This document shows, in pieces, positions 15,202 to 24,524 of a DNA stretch of 32,514 bases. The notes under the pieces were generated by a model that did no database searches, was not told where the DNA came from, and saw only the letters and a list, made by a program, of their open reading frames with translations. Origin of the DNA: an uncultured Blautia sp. (lineage in GTDB: Bacteria; Bacillota; Clostridia; Lachnospirales; Lachnospiraceae). Both the position numbers and the translations under genes were made by a program. The stretch covers positions 1 through 32,514 of the forward strand of contig CALWHD010000124.1 in assembly GCA_944380235.1 (NCBI GenBank), in the 5' to 3' direction. Position 1 is the first letter of the stretch; every line of letters starts with the position of its first letter.

Positions 15202-16110
15202 ATGCAGATCATTACCAATCAATTTCAAAAAGAACTGAAAAAACACGGAAATGATTCTTTTCCATTTTTAGTCAGCCATGAACGTCTGTCCGGATATGAG
15301 CAGGGTTCCTTTCTCTGGCACTGGCATACAGAGATTGAACTGACTCTTATCACCTACGGAGAAATGGATTATCAGGTCAATGACCGCTGGTATCACCTTC
15401 GCCGGGGACAGGGGCTCTTCTGCAATTCTTCTGTGCTTCATTCCGGTTCTATGTATCAGGATCAGGACTGTACCTATACAGCAGTGACCTTCGACCCAAG
15501 ACTGATCTACGGCTCTGAGAACAGCGCCCTGTATTTCAATTATGTGATGCCTGTACTCCAGAACTTTTCCATGCCTGCAGTGTTCTTTGATCTGACTTCA
15601 GACTGGCACACAGACGCAGTAAACCTCATAGAACAGCTGGCTCTTCTGGACCGGGAAACTGGCGGGACCAGAGAACTGGATATCCAGTGCGCTCTCAATC
15701 GGTTCTGGAAGCTTCTTTATCTCCACAGCCGGTCAGAAGTTCCTGTGAGCGGAAGGGACCGGCGGGACTATGAACGGATCCGGGAAATTCTCACCTATAT
15801 AGAAATTCATTATGCTTCTCCTCTGACTCTGGAAGAAATCGCAAAACATATTCATTTGTGCCGGTCAGAGTGCAGCCGGCTTTTTAAGCGATATATGAAA
15901 ACTTCACTGTTTGATTTTATCCTGAAATACCGGATAGAGAAAAGCCTTGGCTTTTTAGGCGACGGTCAGTATTCTGTCAAAGAAACAGCGGAACGATGCG
16001 GATTCGGCGACTCTAATTACTATGCCAAAGTATTCCGCCGTTTTAAAGGCTGCTCCCCTATGGCTTACAGGAAATCCTTAAACAAAGAAAACAGAATGGA
16101 AAACTTGTAA
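15202..16110 (+). CDS. AraC family transcriptional regulator
   Basis: A 302-residue sugar-responsive regulator. The N-terminal cupin (about 25-160) contains FLWHWHTEIELTLI, GEMDYQVND and RRGQGLFCNSSVLHSG. The C-terminal AraC domain (about 200-295) has two helix-turn-helices, the first in TLEEIAKHIHLCRSECSRLFKR and the second in SVKETAERCGFGDSNYYAKVFRRFKGCSPMAYRK. GGAGG lies 8 nt before the ATG. It is divergent from galK, so galK is its likeliest target; galactose or a galactoside as the effector is inferred. The next gene has its own promoter that overlaps this stop codon. Confidence 0.92.
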   Translation: MQIITNQFQKELKKHGNDSFPFLVSHERLSGYEQGSFLWHWHTEIELTLITYGEMDYQVNDRWYHLRRGQGLFCNSSVLHSGSMYQDQDCTYTAVTFDPRLIYGSENSALYFNYVMPVLQNFSMPAVFFDLTSDWHTDAVNLIEQLALLDRETGGTRELDIQCALNRFWKLLYLHSRSEVPVSGRDRRDYERIREILTYIEIHYASPLTLEEIAKHIHLCRSECSRLFKRYMKTSLFDFILKYRIEKSLGFLGDGQYSVKETAERCGFGDSNYYAKVFRRFKGCSPMAYRKSLNKENRMENL

Positions 16111-16133
16111 AAATTTTTTTCAGATGTTATGAT
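16105..16133 (+). promoter_or_regulatory. Promoter of the radical SAM gene
   Basis: TTGTAA (16105-16110, containing the stop of the preceding gene), 17-bp spacer, TATGAT (16128-16133). It rules out a translation start at 16129 and supports the one at 16180. Confidence 0.6.
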
Positions 16134-16179
16134 ACTGTCATGGGAATTTTTCAAAAAATACTTACAGAAAGGGTATGTT

Positions 16180-17139
16180 ATGAGAAACTGGAACGGAAAA
16201 CCTTACTACTCTTTTGATTTTATGCTGAAAGAGAGATTCTCTCAAAAGGTATACAAGGTTGCATTAAACGGAGGCATGACATGCCCCAACCGGGACGGAA
16301 CTCTTGGAAACCGGGGCTGCATTTTCTGCAGTGCAGGAGGTTCCGGAGATTTCGCGGGAGACAAAAGAGACAGCATTACCATGCAGATTGAGAAACAGGC
16401 GGAGCGCCTGAGAACAAAACGAAATGCCTCTTGCTTTATCGCCTATTTTCAGGCATACACCAACACCTATGCACCGGTTTCTTATCTGAGAGAAATCTAT
16501 ACTGAGGCGATTTCTCATCCAGATATCGCAGCCCTTTCCATCGGCACCCGTCCGGACTGCCTGGGAAAAGAAGTTCTTGATCTTCTGGAAGAACTGAACG
16601 AAAAAAAACCTGTGTGGGTGGAACTGGGGCTTCAGACCATACACGAAAGAACTGCAGCATATATCCGAAGAGGTTATCCCCTCTCCTGTTTTGATGAAGC
16701 TGTGAAAAATCTGAGAAAAAGAAATCTGGAAGTTATTGTCCACACAATTCTAGGGCTGCCGGGGGAGACTCGTACAGATAACCTGGAAACTATATCCTAT
16801 TTGAATCACATGGATATTCAGGGAATCAAGCTGCAGCTTCTCCACGTTTTAAAAGGAACAGACCTGGCGACAGATTATCTGGCAGGAAACTTTCAGGTAT
16901 ATACTATGGAGGAATATATTGATCTGGTGATCGACTGCCTGGAGCATCTTTCTCCCGACATTGTAGTCCACAGGCTCACCGGAGACGGTCCAAAAGATCT
17001 TCTCATTGCCCCGCTGTGGAGCAGTGCGAAAAAAACCGTGTTGAATACCCTGCACCATGAATGCAAAGTTCGAAATGCATGGCAGGGAAAATTGTATGAG
17101 GAGGTATCAAATCATGGCAGAACCGCTGACATTATATAA
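16180..17139 (+). CDS. TIGR01212 family radical SAM protein (YhcC/YtqA-like)
   Basis: A radical SAM enzyme of the Elp3/YhcC-like group; the reaction is not established. From ATG 16180 it is 319 residues, with the cluster-binding cysteines C35, C47 and C50 in GMTCPNRDG and GCIFCSAGG (CX11CX2C). Then follow IAYFQAYTNTYAP, IGTRPDC, WVELGLQT and HTILGLPGE, all family hallmarks. The open frame extends to 16129, but that start lies inside the promoter, whereas 16180 has AGAAAGGG at about 6 nt. The next gene overlaps it by 26 bp. The two genes are a common pair in Lachnospiraceae, as I recall. Confidence 0.9.
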   Translation: MRNWNGKPYYSFDFMLKERFSQKVYKVALNGGMTCPNRDGTLGNRGCIFCSAGGSGDFAGDKRDSITMQIEKQAERLRTKRNASCFIAYFQAYTNTYAPVSYLREIYTEAISHPDIAALSIGTRPDCLGKEVLDLLEELNEKKPVWVELGLQTIHERTAAYIRRGYPLSCFDEAVKNLRKRNLEVIVHTILGLPGETRTDNLETISYLNHMDIQGIKLQLLHVLKGTDLATDYLAGNFQVYTMEEYIDLVIDCLEHLSPDIVVHRLTGDGPKDLLIAPLWSSAKKTVLNTLHHECKVRNAWQGKLYEEVSNHGRTADII

Positions 17140-17626
17140 GCTGATTATTTTGTATATGCTGGAAAAGGTGGATTTCCCCCTGACCAACGCCCAGATTTCC
17201 GGTTTCGTACTGGACAAAGGCTACACAACCTATTTTCATCTTCAGCAGGCAATCTCAGAGCTGATTGATTCCAAACTCATTGAGGCTTCTACTGTGCGGA
17301 ATTCTTCTTATTATAAGATCACTCCGTCCGGAAGGCAGACGCTTTCCTACTTCGAAGACCAGATTTCCGATGGTATCAAGGATGATATCTCCGTGTTTTT
17401 TAAAGAAAATGTGATCCAGATGCGGGAAGAACTTTCTGCTGTGGCCGATTATTATGAAAGTGAAGTAGAGGGCTACCAGGTGCGGTGCACTCTGAAAAGA
17501 AATGAATTTTCCCTGGTAGATCTTACTATTGCCGTACCTACAGAAGATGCAGCTTCTGCGGTCTGCGTCAACTGGAAAGAAAAAAGTCAGGATATTTATG
17601 AAAATCTCATCGATCTTTTGCTATGA
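17114..17626 (+). CDS. DUF4364 family protein, winged-helix regulator
   Basis: A 170-residue cytoplasmic protein matching DUF4364 from MAEPLTLYKLIILYMLEKVDFPLTN. The N-terminal 90 residues look like a winged helix (LTNAQISGFVLDKGYTTYFHLQQAISELIDSKLI, then YYKITPSGRQTL), similar to PadR/MarR-type DNA-binding proteins; the rest is alpha-beta. A longer frame begins at 17057, but ATG 17114 has GAGGAGG at 8-9 nt and gives the typical family N-terminus. It overlaps the radical SAM gene by 26 bp, so the two are translationally linked. Targets are unknown. Confidence 0.88.
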   Translation: MAEPLTLYKLIILYMLEKVDFPLTNAQISGFVLDKGYTTYFHLQQAISELIDSKLIEASTVRNSSYYKITPSGRQTLSYFEDQISDGIKDDISVFFKENVIQMREELSAVADYYESEVEGYQVRCTLKRNEFSLVDLTIAVPTEDAASAVCVNWKEKSQDIYENLIDLLL

Positions 17627-17662
17627 GATAACGGAGTAAGGCTTTTACCTGAGCCAAAAGAA

Positions 17663-17703
17663 AAGGGGGTGTCACTGAAATTACATCTTCATGACATCCC
17701 CTT
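17663..17703 (-). terminator. Intrinsic terminator of the ABC transporter operon
   Basis: Arms AAGGGGGTGTCA and TGACATCCCCTT (one mismatch) with a T-rich run CTTTTCTTTT downstream on the minus strand, 15 bp past the last transporter gene. It may also stop the DUF4364 transcript. Confidence 0.75.
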
Positions 17704-17717
17704 CACCAGCGCCGCTC

Positions 17718-18431
17718 TTACGGTGCTGCCTTCAGCAATTCTTTGGTATATTCTGATCTTGGATTCTCAAATAATTCTTCTGTCTCCCCTTCTTCCTCAA
17801 TCTTCCCATCCTTCATTACCAGCACCCGGTCACACATCTGGTAAATAACATTCAGATCGTGAGAAATAAAAAGAATGGAAATCCCTGTCTCCTCCTGAAG
17901 CTGTACCATTAGTTCCATGATCTGTCTCTGAATGGTCACATCCAGAGCAGATACCGGCTCATCAGCGATCAGGAAGCGGGAACCCTGGATCAGGGCTGTG
18001 GCTATACTGACTCTCTGCCTCTGTCCTCCACTTAATTCTCCCGGGCGGCGGTCCAGCATTTCTCTGGTAAGCCCTACTTTTTCCGCCATGGAAATCACTC
18101 TCTCTTTTCTTTCCCGTGAGGGGACTTTCTGCATCCTCAAAGGTTCTTCCAGGATCCATCCCACTTTCTTCTTCGGATTCAGGGAAGAAAAGGGATCCTG
18201 GAAAACCATCTGGGGCATTTTCGTGTAATGGAGCACTTCTCCCTGAGAAGGTTTCACAAATCCCAGGATCACTTTTGAAAGGGTGGATTTCCCGCACCCG
18301 CTTTCTCCTACAAGACCCAGGATCTCGTTTTCCCTTACTTCCAGGCTGATATCTTTTAAAACAGCCTGTTTTTCCTTTCCATCTTTATATGACGCGCTGA
18401 CATGCTTTACTTCCAGTATATTTTTCATCAC
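17718..18431 (-). CDS. ABC transporter ATP-binding protein, OppF/DppF type
   Basis: One of two ATPases of a peptide/nickel/opine-type importer. The 237 residues show Walker [10 protein letters not shown] (43-51), signature [12 protein letters not shown], Walker [13 protein letters not shown] and the switch histidine in FISHDLN. It is shorter than typical OppF because the C-terminal oligopeptide extension (TIGR01727-like, with cysteines) is missing. Start is GTG 18431 (8 nt from AGGAGG) or ATG 18428, both within the dppD stop codon, so translation is coupled. The last gene of the operon. Confidence 0.9.
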   Translation of the reverse strand: MMKNILEVKHVSASYKDGKEKQAVLKDISLEVRENEILGLVGESGCGKSTLSKVILGFVKPSQGEVLHYTKMPQMVFQDPFSSLNPKKKVGWILEEPLRMQKVPSRERKERVISMAEKVGLTREMLDRRPGELSGGQRQRVSIATALIQGSRFLIADEPVSALDVTIQRQIMELMVQLQEETGISILFISHDLNVIYQMCDRVLVMKDGKIEEEGETEELFENPRSEYTKELLKAAP

Positions 18432-19243
18432 TGACTGCGCCTCCTTTTTCTCAGGGACCTCCTTCTGTCCGGAATCGCCGCAAGAAGTTTTTTTGTATAG
18501 TCTTTCTGAGGATGATCAAAAACTCTGGAGACTTCCCCTTCTTCTACCACCACTCCCTGATTCATTACCAACACTCTGCCGCATAATTTTCTGATCACCG
18601 CCAGGTCATGGGATATAAATAGAATGGAGGTTCCGTGCTTTGCATTAATTTCCTTTAAAAGTTCCAGGATCTGTGCCTGTACCGTCACGTCCAGAGCTGT
18701 GGTAGGTTCATCGGCAATGAGAAGCTCCGGCTCTGTCACCAGAGCTGCAGCGATCATGACCCTCTGGCGCATCCCGCCGGAAAGCTGGTGGGGGTATTTT
18801 CCATAGATCCCCTCCGGGTCAGGAAGCCCCGCCTCTCCAAGGGCATCCAGCGCTTTCGCCTTTCTCTGCTCTTTCGAAAAGCCTTCTCCGTGAAGCTTCA
18901 GCCCCTCTTCCACCTGTCTGCCTACTGTCAGCACCGGATTTAAAGAGGTCATAGGTTCCTGAAAGATCATGGAAATTTCTTTTCCCCTGATTTTCTGAAG
19001 TTCCCTGCCGGAAAGACCCGCAAGATTCTTCCCCTTAAACAGTATCTCCCCGGAGGAGATTCCTGAATTACTTTTCAGAAGCTGCAGGATGGAAAGGGCT
19101 GTCTGAGTTTTTCCGGAACCGGATTCCCCCACGATTCCCAGGATTTCTCCCTGCTCCATAGAAAAGGAAATTCCCTTCACTGCTTTCTCAGGGGGATCTG
19201 TATCGTAAAATTCAATGTTCAGATTTTTCACTTCCAAAAGCAT
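18428..19243 (-). CDS. ABC transporter ATP-binding protein, OppD/DppD type
   Basis: The partner ATPase, 271 residues: Walker A GESGSGKT (36-43), the Q-loop [15 protein letters not shown], signature [12 protein letters not shown], Walker [13 protein letters not shown] and FISHDLAV. It ends in a basic tail ([12 protein letters not shown]), and lacks the longer C-terminal oligopeptide domain. It starts one base after the permease stop codon (TGAGATG). Confidence 0.92.
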   Translation of the reverse strand: MLLEVKNLNIEFYDTDPPEKAVKGISFSMEQGEILGIVGESGSGKTQTALSILQLLKSNSGISSGEILFKGKNLAGLSGRELQKIRGKEISMIFQEPMTSLNPVLTVGRQVEEGLKLHGEGFSKEQRKAKALDALGEAGLPDPEGIYGKYPHQLSGGMRQRVMIAAALVTEPELLIADEPTTALDVTVQAQILELLKEINAKHGTSILFISHDLAVIRKLCGRVLVMNQGVVVEEGEVSRVFDHPQKDYTKKLLAAIPDRRRSLRKRRRSQ

Positions 19244-19244
19244 C

Positions 19245-20051
19245 TCATTTTCCCCCTTTCTTCAAAAGTCCGTCGCTCAACAGGGAAAATCCCAAAGCCA
19301 GTCCGATCACCGCAAGTCCGGGGAAGATGGCACACCAGGGCGCATTCATCAGATACGTCTGGGTTTCAGACAGCATCCTGCCAAGGGAAGCATCCGGGGG
19401 CTGCACTCCGATACCCAGATAACTCATCCCGGCTTCTGCCAGCACCGCATTATTAAATCCAATGGCTGCCATAGACAGTACAGAAGGCAGTATATTAGGG
19501 AAAATATGGACAAACATAATGCGCAGATGAGAAACACCCATCAGTCTTGCGCTCTTTACATAGTCCATCTCCTTCTGGCTTAAGAATTCACTTCTGGTGA
19601 TCCTGGCAAAGCTTGGAATAAAAACAATGGCCAGCGCAAGGATCACATTGTATTTGCCCGGTCCCAGGATACTGATAAACACCAGGGCCAGAAGAATATT
19701 GGGAAAGGATACCACTGCATCATTAAAACGCATCAGCACTTCATCGATCCAGCCTCCGAAATACCCAGTGAAAGCTCCAACAATAATTCCAATGCCTCCG
19801 CCCAGGATCACCGTGGCCGATGCCACAAAAAAAGTAGTCCCGGTACCTTTTAACACTCTGCTGAAAATATCCCTTCCGAAATGATCGCACCCGAAAATAT
19901 GGGAAAGAGACGGGGGGGCAAATTTCGCGCTCCCGCTCATGGCATCTGGATCGTAAGGTGTATAAAACACTCCTATCATAAGAAACAGGAACATGAAAAG
20001 AGCGATAGAAGCACCCAGGATTAAATTGTAATTTTTCTCTTTTTTCTTCAT
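19245..20051 (-). CDS. ABC transporter permease, DppC type
   Basis: A 268-residue inner-membrane permease with five to six spans and the BPD_transp_1 core, including the EAA loop region near ARLMGVSHLRIMFVHIFPNILP. An N-terminal FGCDHFGRDIFSRV segment is typical of DppC/OppC. The open frame runs from 20093, overlapping dppB; ATG 20051 is preferred because it lies 14 bp after the dppB stop with AGAGGA upstream and gives the normal MKKK start. Confidence 0.9.
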   Translation of the reverse strand: MKKKEKNYNLILGASIALFMFLFLMIGVFYTPYDPDAMSGSAKFAPPSLSHIFGCDHFGRDIFSRVLKGTGTTFFVASATVILGGGIGIIVGAFTGYFGGWIDEVLMRFNDAVVSFPNILLALVFISILGPGKYNVILALAIVFIPSFARITRSEFLSQKEMDYVKSARLMGVSHLRIMFVHIFPNILPSVLSMAAIGFNNAVLAEAGMSYLGIGVQPPDASLGRMLSETQTYLMNAPWCAIFPGLAVIGLALGFSLLSDGLLKKGGK

Positions 20052-20064
20052 CTTCTCTGTCCTC

Positions 20065-21009
20065 TCACTGTTCCACCCGGATCCGCGGGTCAATCTTTCC
20101 GTAAAGAATATCTACAATAAAGTTGATCACAATCACCAGCGCCGCTATCAACATAATAATTCCCAGCACCACAGGATAATCCCGGTTGGAAATGGAAGTG
20201 ATCAGAAGACTTCCCATTCCCGGTATGGTAAATACCTGCTCAATAATGATGCTGTTGGCTACAATGTCAGCAATAGTCATTCCCCAGAAGGTAAGTACAG
20301 GAAGAAGCGCATTTTTCAGCACATGTCCGTACATCACCTGATGTCCTGAGTTGCCCCGCGCCAGTGCGGTCCGCACATAATCTTTTTCCATCTGGGAGAT
20401 CACAGAGCTTCGCAGCATCTTCACCCCCATGGCACATCTTGGAAGAGCAATCGCCACACTGGGAGGGATCAGATAGCTGAGAAATCCGCTGAAGCTCTCA
20501 GAAATGGACACATAGGCTCCCGGGGTAAACCATTTCAGAACCAGTCCGAATACAAAGGTAATGAGAATTCCCAGGAAAAACCCGGGCACGGACATAACAA
20601 CCTGATTCAGTACCATAAGCGCCCTGTCCAGCCATTTACCTTCATGCTGTGCAGTAAAAATGCCCAGAGGAATGGATATCAGCAGGATCAGGAAAAAGGA
20701 CAGCAGCGTTAATGCCACGGTAATGGGAATTTTATCTTTTAATAAATCTGAAACAGGCATGGAATAGCTGTAAGATTCTCCCATATCTCCTGTGATAAAG
20801 TTCTTCAGCCAGTTTCCATACTGTACCAGCACAGGTTTATCCAGCCCCATTTCCTTCTGCAGAGCTTCCACCTGTTCCTGGGTTGCTTCTGTCCCAAGTC
20901 TTGACCTTGCCGCGTCTCCCGGAATAATGGAAAAGGCGAAGAAGGATAAAAAAGAGACAATTAACAACGTGATAATGAGAGTTCCTGCTTTTTTTACAAT
21001 ATACTTCAT
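20065..21009 (-). CDS. ABC transporter permease, DppB type
   Basis: A 314-residue permease with six spans. FAFSIIPGDAARSRLG (26-41) and LGLDKPVLVQYGNWL resemble the conserved start of DppB/OppB, and the EAA loop is MRSSV...DYVRTALARG NSG HQVMYGHVLKNALLP. It pairs with the DppC permease to form the channel. It starts 30 bp after the binding-protein stop with AGAAGGAG upstream. Confidence 0.92.
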   Translation of the reverse strand: MKYIVKKAGTLIITLLIVSFLSFFAFSIIPGDAARSRLGTEATQEQVEALQKEMGLDKPVLVQYGNWLKNFITGDMGESYSYSMPVSDLLKDKIPITVALTLLSFFLILLISIPLGIFTAQHEGKWLDRALMVLNQVVMSVPGFFLGILITFVFGLVLKWFTPGAYVSISESFSGFLSYLIPPSVAIALPRCAMGVKMLRSSVISQMEKDYVRTALARGNSGHQVMYGHVLKNALLPVLTFWGMTIADIVANSIIIEQVFTIPGMGSLLITSISNRDYPVVLGIIMLIAALVIVINFIVDILYGKIDPRIRVEQ

Positions 21010-21039
21010 TTTCTTTTTTCTCCTTCTTATGATTTTTTA

Positions 21040-22617
21040 TTATTCCGCTGTTTTGTAGATTTTAGCCATATCCTGGACATAGAGCGGATAAAACACATAG
21101 CCGCCGTAGCCCTTTCTTAAAACAACTTCTGCCGCCATATCCTGGATGTAGACATTTGCAGCATCATCGGCGAGAAGCGTCTCCATCTGTTTGTAGAGAT
21201 CGATCTGCTCGCTTTCATCCGTGCTTTTCTTCACCTGCTCATACAGGCTGTCATACTCCGGATTGCTGTAGTTAATAAAGTTTTTATCGGAATCAGAAGT
21301 AAAACGTTCCAGAAGCGCCCTTCCGCTTAAATAAGCTGCATCTATACCCACTACTGTAGACTGGAAGTTTCTTTCCCCATAGACGTCGCTGAGCCAGCTG
21401 TCCCACTCGATCAGCTGTATCTCTGCGTTGATCCCCACCTGTTTCAGCTGTTCTACCAGTACCTGAGCGGTATCGATATGCTGCTGATAGTTGTTTGGCA
21501 CAGTGATGGTCATATCGAATCCATCGGGGTATCCTGCCTCTGCCAGAAGCTCTTTTGCCTTCTGGATATCCTGGGGATATTTGTCCACCAGCTCCGGCAT
21601 ATAATATTTCTCAAACGCAGGGAACATACTGCTGCCAATAATGGTGCCTTTGCCGTCAGCCATCATGTCCAGAACTTCCTGGCGGTTGACTGCATAGCAC
21701 AGTGCCTGTCTTACTTTCTCATCATCAAAAGGCTTTTCTCCATTGTTTAAGTACAGTGCCTGGATCAGATTCATGCCTCCCTCATAAATTTCCAGATCCT
21801 GATCATCTGCCAGCTGGGCTGCCTGGGTGGAATTGATCCTTGGATACATGTCAATGGAACCGCTTTTTAATCCTGTGACAATGGCATTGCTGTCACCCAC
21901 TACTTTAAAAGTCACCTGATCCAGATACGCCTGATTCTCTGTATCCCAGTATTCATCGAATTTTTCGATCACAATATTTTCCTGCGGAGAACGTGACACA
22001 TATTTGAAAGGTCCTGTTCCCACCGGCGTCTTATCCAGGTCATCACAATGCTGGGGTACAACAGCAACGATCAGATAGGCAAGAAATTCCGTATCCGCTT
22101 CTTTTAAGAAGATTTCCACTGTGGAGGCGTCCGGTGTTTCCACTTTCTCCACATTAGAAAACGCCGCTACCAACGGAGTTCCGTCTCCATTGATACCGGC
22201 GCATCGCTCGATTGAATATTTCACATCGTCTACGGTAACTTCCGTTCCATCGTGGAATTTCACTCCGGGTCTTAATTTAAAGGTATAGACTTTCCCGTCT
22301 TCCGAAATGGAATGGCTTTCAGCTACAGCATCGATATAATTTCCTTCTTCATCTGGTTTTACCAAACCTTCATAAATGTTGAATAGGACTTCTTTCGTTC
22401 CTGCCGCAACGGATTTGTGTGGGTCAAGACTATCCTCCAGATCCTGAGGAATTCCTACTACAATGGAACCTCCCATGGTTGGTTCCGCTTCTGTTTCCTG
22501 AGAACTGCTGTTGTCCTGAGATTCTGTTGTCCCGTCCTTGCCGTCCTGGCACCCGCCAAGTACAGCAGTAAGGGATACTGCAAGAAGCAGTATGCATAAG
22601 TTTCTGAATTTTTTCAT
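21040..22617 (-). CDS. ABC transporter substrate-binding lipoprotein, DppA/OppA type (SBP_bac_5)
   Basis: A 525-residue lipoprotein with lipobox LGGC (lipidated Cys at 23), then an acidic, Ser-rich linker. It has the family-5 signature region AESHSISEDGKVYTFKLRPGVKFHDG (104-129) and later VRQALCYAVNRQEVLDMMADG and AGYPDGFDMTITVP. It delivers a short peptide, nickel complex or similar ligand to the permease. The peptide/nickel distinction cannot be made from sequence alone. First gene of the operon, with a consensus promoter at 22667-22695. Confidence 0.93.
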   Translation of the reverse strand: MKKFRNLCILLLAVSLTAVLGGCQDGKDGTTESQDNSSSQETEAEPTMGGSIVVGIPQDLEDSLDPHKSVAAGTKEVLFNIYEGLVKPDEEGNYIDAVAESHSISEDGKVYTFKLRPGVKFHDGTEVTVDDVKYSIERCAGINGDGTPLVAAFSNVEKVETPDASTVEIFLKEADTEFLAYLIVAVVPQHCDDLDKTPVGTGPFKYVSRSPQENIVIEKFDEYWDTENQAYLDQVTFKVVGDSNAIVTGLKSGSIDMYPRINSTQAAQLADDQDLEIYEGGMNLIQALYLNNGEKPFDDEKVRQALCYAVNRQEVLDMMADGKGTIIGSSMFPAFEKYYMPELVDKYPQDIQKAKELLAEAGYPDGFDMTITVPNNYQQHIDTAQVLVEQLKQVGINAEIQLIEWDSWLSDVYGERNFQSTVVGIDAAYLSGRALLERFTSDSDKNFINYSNPEYDSLYEQVKKSTDESEQIDLYKQMETLLADDAANVYIQDMAAEVVLRKGYGGYVFYPLYVQDMAKIYKTAE

Positions 22618-22666
22618 CTTATCTCCTCTTACATGCCAGTTCTCTCATTATGTAATTGTCAAGGTC

Positions 22667-22695
22667 ATTGTAATAAATCCTATGGCAAAAAGCAA
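22667..22695 (-). promoter_or_regulatory. Promoter of the ABC transporter operon
   Basis: On the minus strand: -35 TTGCTT (22690-22695), 17-bp spacer, -10 TACAAT (22667-22672), directly after the nrdR terminator. Confidence 0.65.
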
Positions 22696-22710
22696 GTATA
22701 AATTGAAAAA

Positions 22711-22765
22711 CAAAAAGAGGCTTCCCGCTCCGTTGTCTCACTGTGCGTACAGCAGCCTCTTTTTG
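22711..22765 (-). terminator. Intrinsic terminator after nrdR
   Basis: Arms CAAAAAGAGGCT (22711-22722) and AGCCTCTTTTTG (22754-22765), continuing into a T-rich run on the minus strand, 13 bp past the nrdR stop. Confidence 0.85.
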
Positions 22766-22777
22766 CATCCCTGATAT

Positions 22778-23227
22778 TTATTTCATGATTTTTTTCAGTT
22801 CATCCATAAAGGTGTCAATATCTTTAAATTCCCTGTACACAGACGCGAACCTCACATAGGCAACTGCGTCCAGATCCTTCAGTTTGTCCATAACAATCTC
22901 CCCGATCTGTGTACTGGGGATTTCCTTTTCTTCCCGGTTGAAAACCTCTGTCTCAATCTCATCGATCAAAGCTTCAATCTTCTCCACAGGGATAGGACGT
23001 TTATAGCAGGCACGCATGACTCCGTCCAGAATCTTTGTCCGGTCGAACTGTTCCCTGCTCTGGTCTTTCTTGATCACGCTCAGAGGAATGGTCTCAATCT
23101 TTTCATACGTTGTAAACCTTTTCCCGCATTCATCGCACTGCCGTCTTCTTCTTATAGAGTTATTATCCGGCACAGGCCTGGAATCAATTACTCTGGTATT
23201 TTCCTGATTACAAAAGGGGCATTTCAT
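22778..23227 (-). CDS. nrdR: Transcriptional repressor NrdR
   Basis: Senses nucleotide levels and represses ribonucleotide reductase genes. The 149 residues have the zinc ribbon with C3, C6, C31 and C34 (MKCPFC, CDECG), followed by RFTTYEKIE and an ATP-cone (about 49-139). Length and sequence are typical. AAGGAGG lies 8 nt upstream of the ATG. It starts 12 bp after the fprA stop, so it is read from the fprA transcript, and a strong terminator follows. Confidence 0.97.
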   Translation of the reverse strand: MKCPFCNQENTRVIDSRPVPDNNSIRRRRQCDECGKRFTTYEKIETIPLSVIKKDQSREQFDRTKILDGVMRACYKRPIPVEKIEALIDEIETEVFNREEKEIPSTQIGEIVMDKLKDLDAVAYVRFASVYREFKDIDTFMDELKKIMK

Positions 23228-23239
23228 ATAGGAACCTCC

Positions 23240-24403
23240 TTATGCAAGAAGTGTGTCTGCCAGTGCTTTCATATTCTCTGTATCTCCATCTTTCATGGCA
23301 GATCTGATCGTTACTACAGGCTCGCAGATTTCAATTCCTTTCATACTTTCCAGGTATGCTTTCATCAGTTTTCCGGACATAGGCGCCCAGGAACCATTTT
23401 CCACAATGGCAGCTTTTCTGTTTCTGTAAGTTTTGATCTTCAGATGATACAGGAAATCCTCCATACATGGGAACAGAGCTCCGTCATAAGTCACGCCCAG
23501 AAGTACCAGTTTATCATATCGGAACGCACTGGCAACAGCCTCTGCCATATCATCTCTTGCCAGGTCAAAGACTTTCACTGCCTTCGCGCCTTTTTCTGTA
23601 AGGATCTGCGCCATTTTCTCTGCAGCCTTTGCCGTATTTCCATGGATGGACGCATAAGCCACCACAACACCGTCTTCCTCCGGCTCATAGCTGCTCCATG
23701 TCAGATATTTGCCGATATAGTATCCCAGATCTTCTTTCAGGACCGGTCCGTGCAGCGGGCAGATTGTCTGAATATCCAGTGTGGCAGCTTTCTTCAGAAG
23801 TGCCTGCACCTGTGTGCCGTATTTTCCTACAATATTAATAAAATATCTTCTGGCCTCATCCGTCCACTCTTCCTCTGCGTCCAGTGCCCCGAACTTTCCA
23901 AAGCCGTCTGCGGAGAACAGGATCTTTTCAGACTGCTCATATTCCACCATAACTTCCGGCCAGTGAACCATAGGCGCCATGAAAAACTGCAGTGTGTGAG
24001 CTCCAAGGCACAGCGTATCTCCTTCTTTTACCACAACTGTGCGTCCTTCTATATTAAAATCAAAGAACTGGGGAAGCATAGCAAAAATCTTTGCGTTTGC
24101 CACCAGCTTCATTTCCGGAAATTTCTCCGCCAAAAGCTGGATATTGGATGCATGATCCGGCTCCAGATGAGAGATCACCAGATAGTCGAGGCTGCGTCCC
24201 TGAAGTGCTTTGTCCAGATTTTTCAGCCACTCATTGGTAGCTCTTTTATCTACAGTATCCATGACCGCAGTCTTGTCGTCTAAGATCAAATAGGAATTAT
24301 AAGAGACGCCCTTTGGAACACGATACTGGCTTTCAAACAAATCAATGGTCTTGTCATTTACACCGATATACACAACAGAATCAGAAATTTTCATATCGTA
24401 CAT
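23240..24403 (-). CDS. Flavodiiron protein, FprA family A-type flavoprotein
   Basis: Reduces O2 (to water) or NO with electrons from rubredoxin or a similar donor, protecting anaerobes. The 387 residues have a metallo-beta-lactamase-like domain with the diiron ligands H79, E81, D83, H84 (HLEPDH), H147 (MVHWPE), D166 (SADGFG) and H218 (CPLHGP), and a C-terminal flavodoxin domain (about 245-387) beginning VVAYASIHGNTAKAAE. No rubredoxin domain is fused. Start at ATG 24403 has AAGGAGG 11 nt away; a second ATG lies three codons later. A TATAAT box is upstream. It is followed directly by nrdR. Confidence 0.94.
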   Translation of the reverse strand: MYDMKISDSVVYIGVNDKTIDLFESQYRVPKGVSYNSYLILDDKTAVMDTVDKRATNEWLKNLDKALQGRSLDYLVISHLEPDHASNIQLLAEKFPEMKLVANAKIFAMLPQFFDFNIEGRTVVVKEGDTLCLGAHTLQFFMAPMVHWPEVMVEYEQSEKILFSADGFGKFGALDAEEEWTDEARRYFINIVGKYGTQVQALLKKAATLDIQTICPLHGPVLKEDLGYYIGKYLTWSSYEPEEDGVVVAYASIHGNTAKAAEKMAQILTEKGAKAVKVFDLARDDMAEAVASAFRYDKLVLLGVTYDGALFPCMEDFLYHLKIKTYRNRKAAIVENGSWAPMSGKLMKAYLESMKGIEICEPVVTIRSAMKDGDTENMKALADTLLA

Positions 24404-24450
24404 GGGTCTGTTTTCCTCCTTGGCTGATAGATTTTATATACACCGACTTT

Positions 24451-24456
24451 ATTATA
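24451..24456 (-). promoter_or_regulatory. -10 element of the fprA-nrdR unit
   Basis: TATAAT on the minus strand, about 48 bp upstream of the fprA ATG; the -35 is weak. So the pair can be transcribed separately from the gene upstream. Confidence 0.45.
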
Positions 24457-24524
24457 TATGGTAAATAAAATTTTTTCCACTAATTTTCCTATTTTTCTTT
24501 CTTTTTTCTTTCTGTAATTCTCCG

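Noticed and set aside
16129..16179. Upstream start for the radical SAM protein
   Set aside because: The codon lies within the -10 box, so it would not be in the mRNA; ATG 16180 has a good ribosome binding site and the family N-terminus.
23444..24283. A 279-codon plus-strand frame opposite fprA
   Set aside because: A shadow of fprA, whose diiron and flavodoxin motifs are all on the minus strand.
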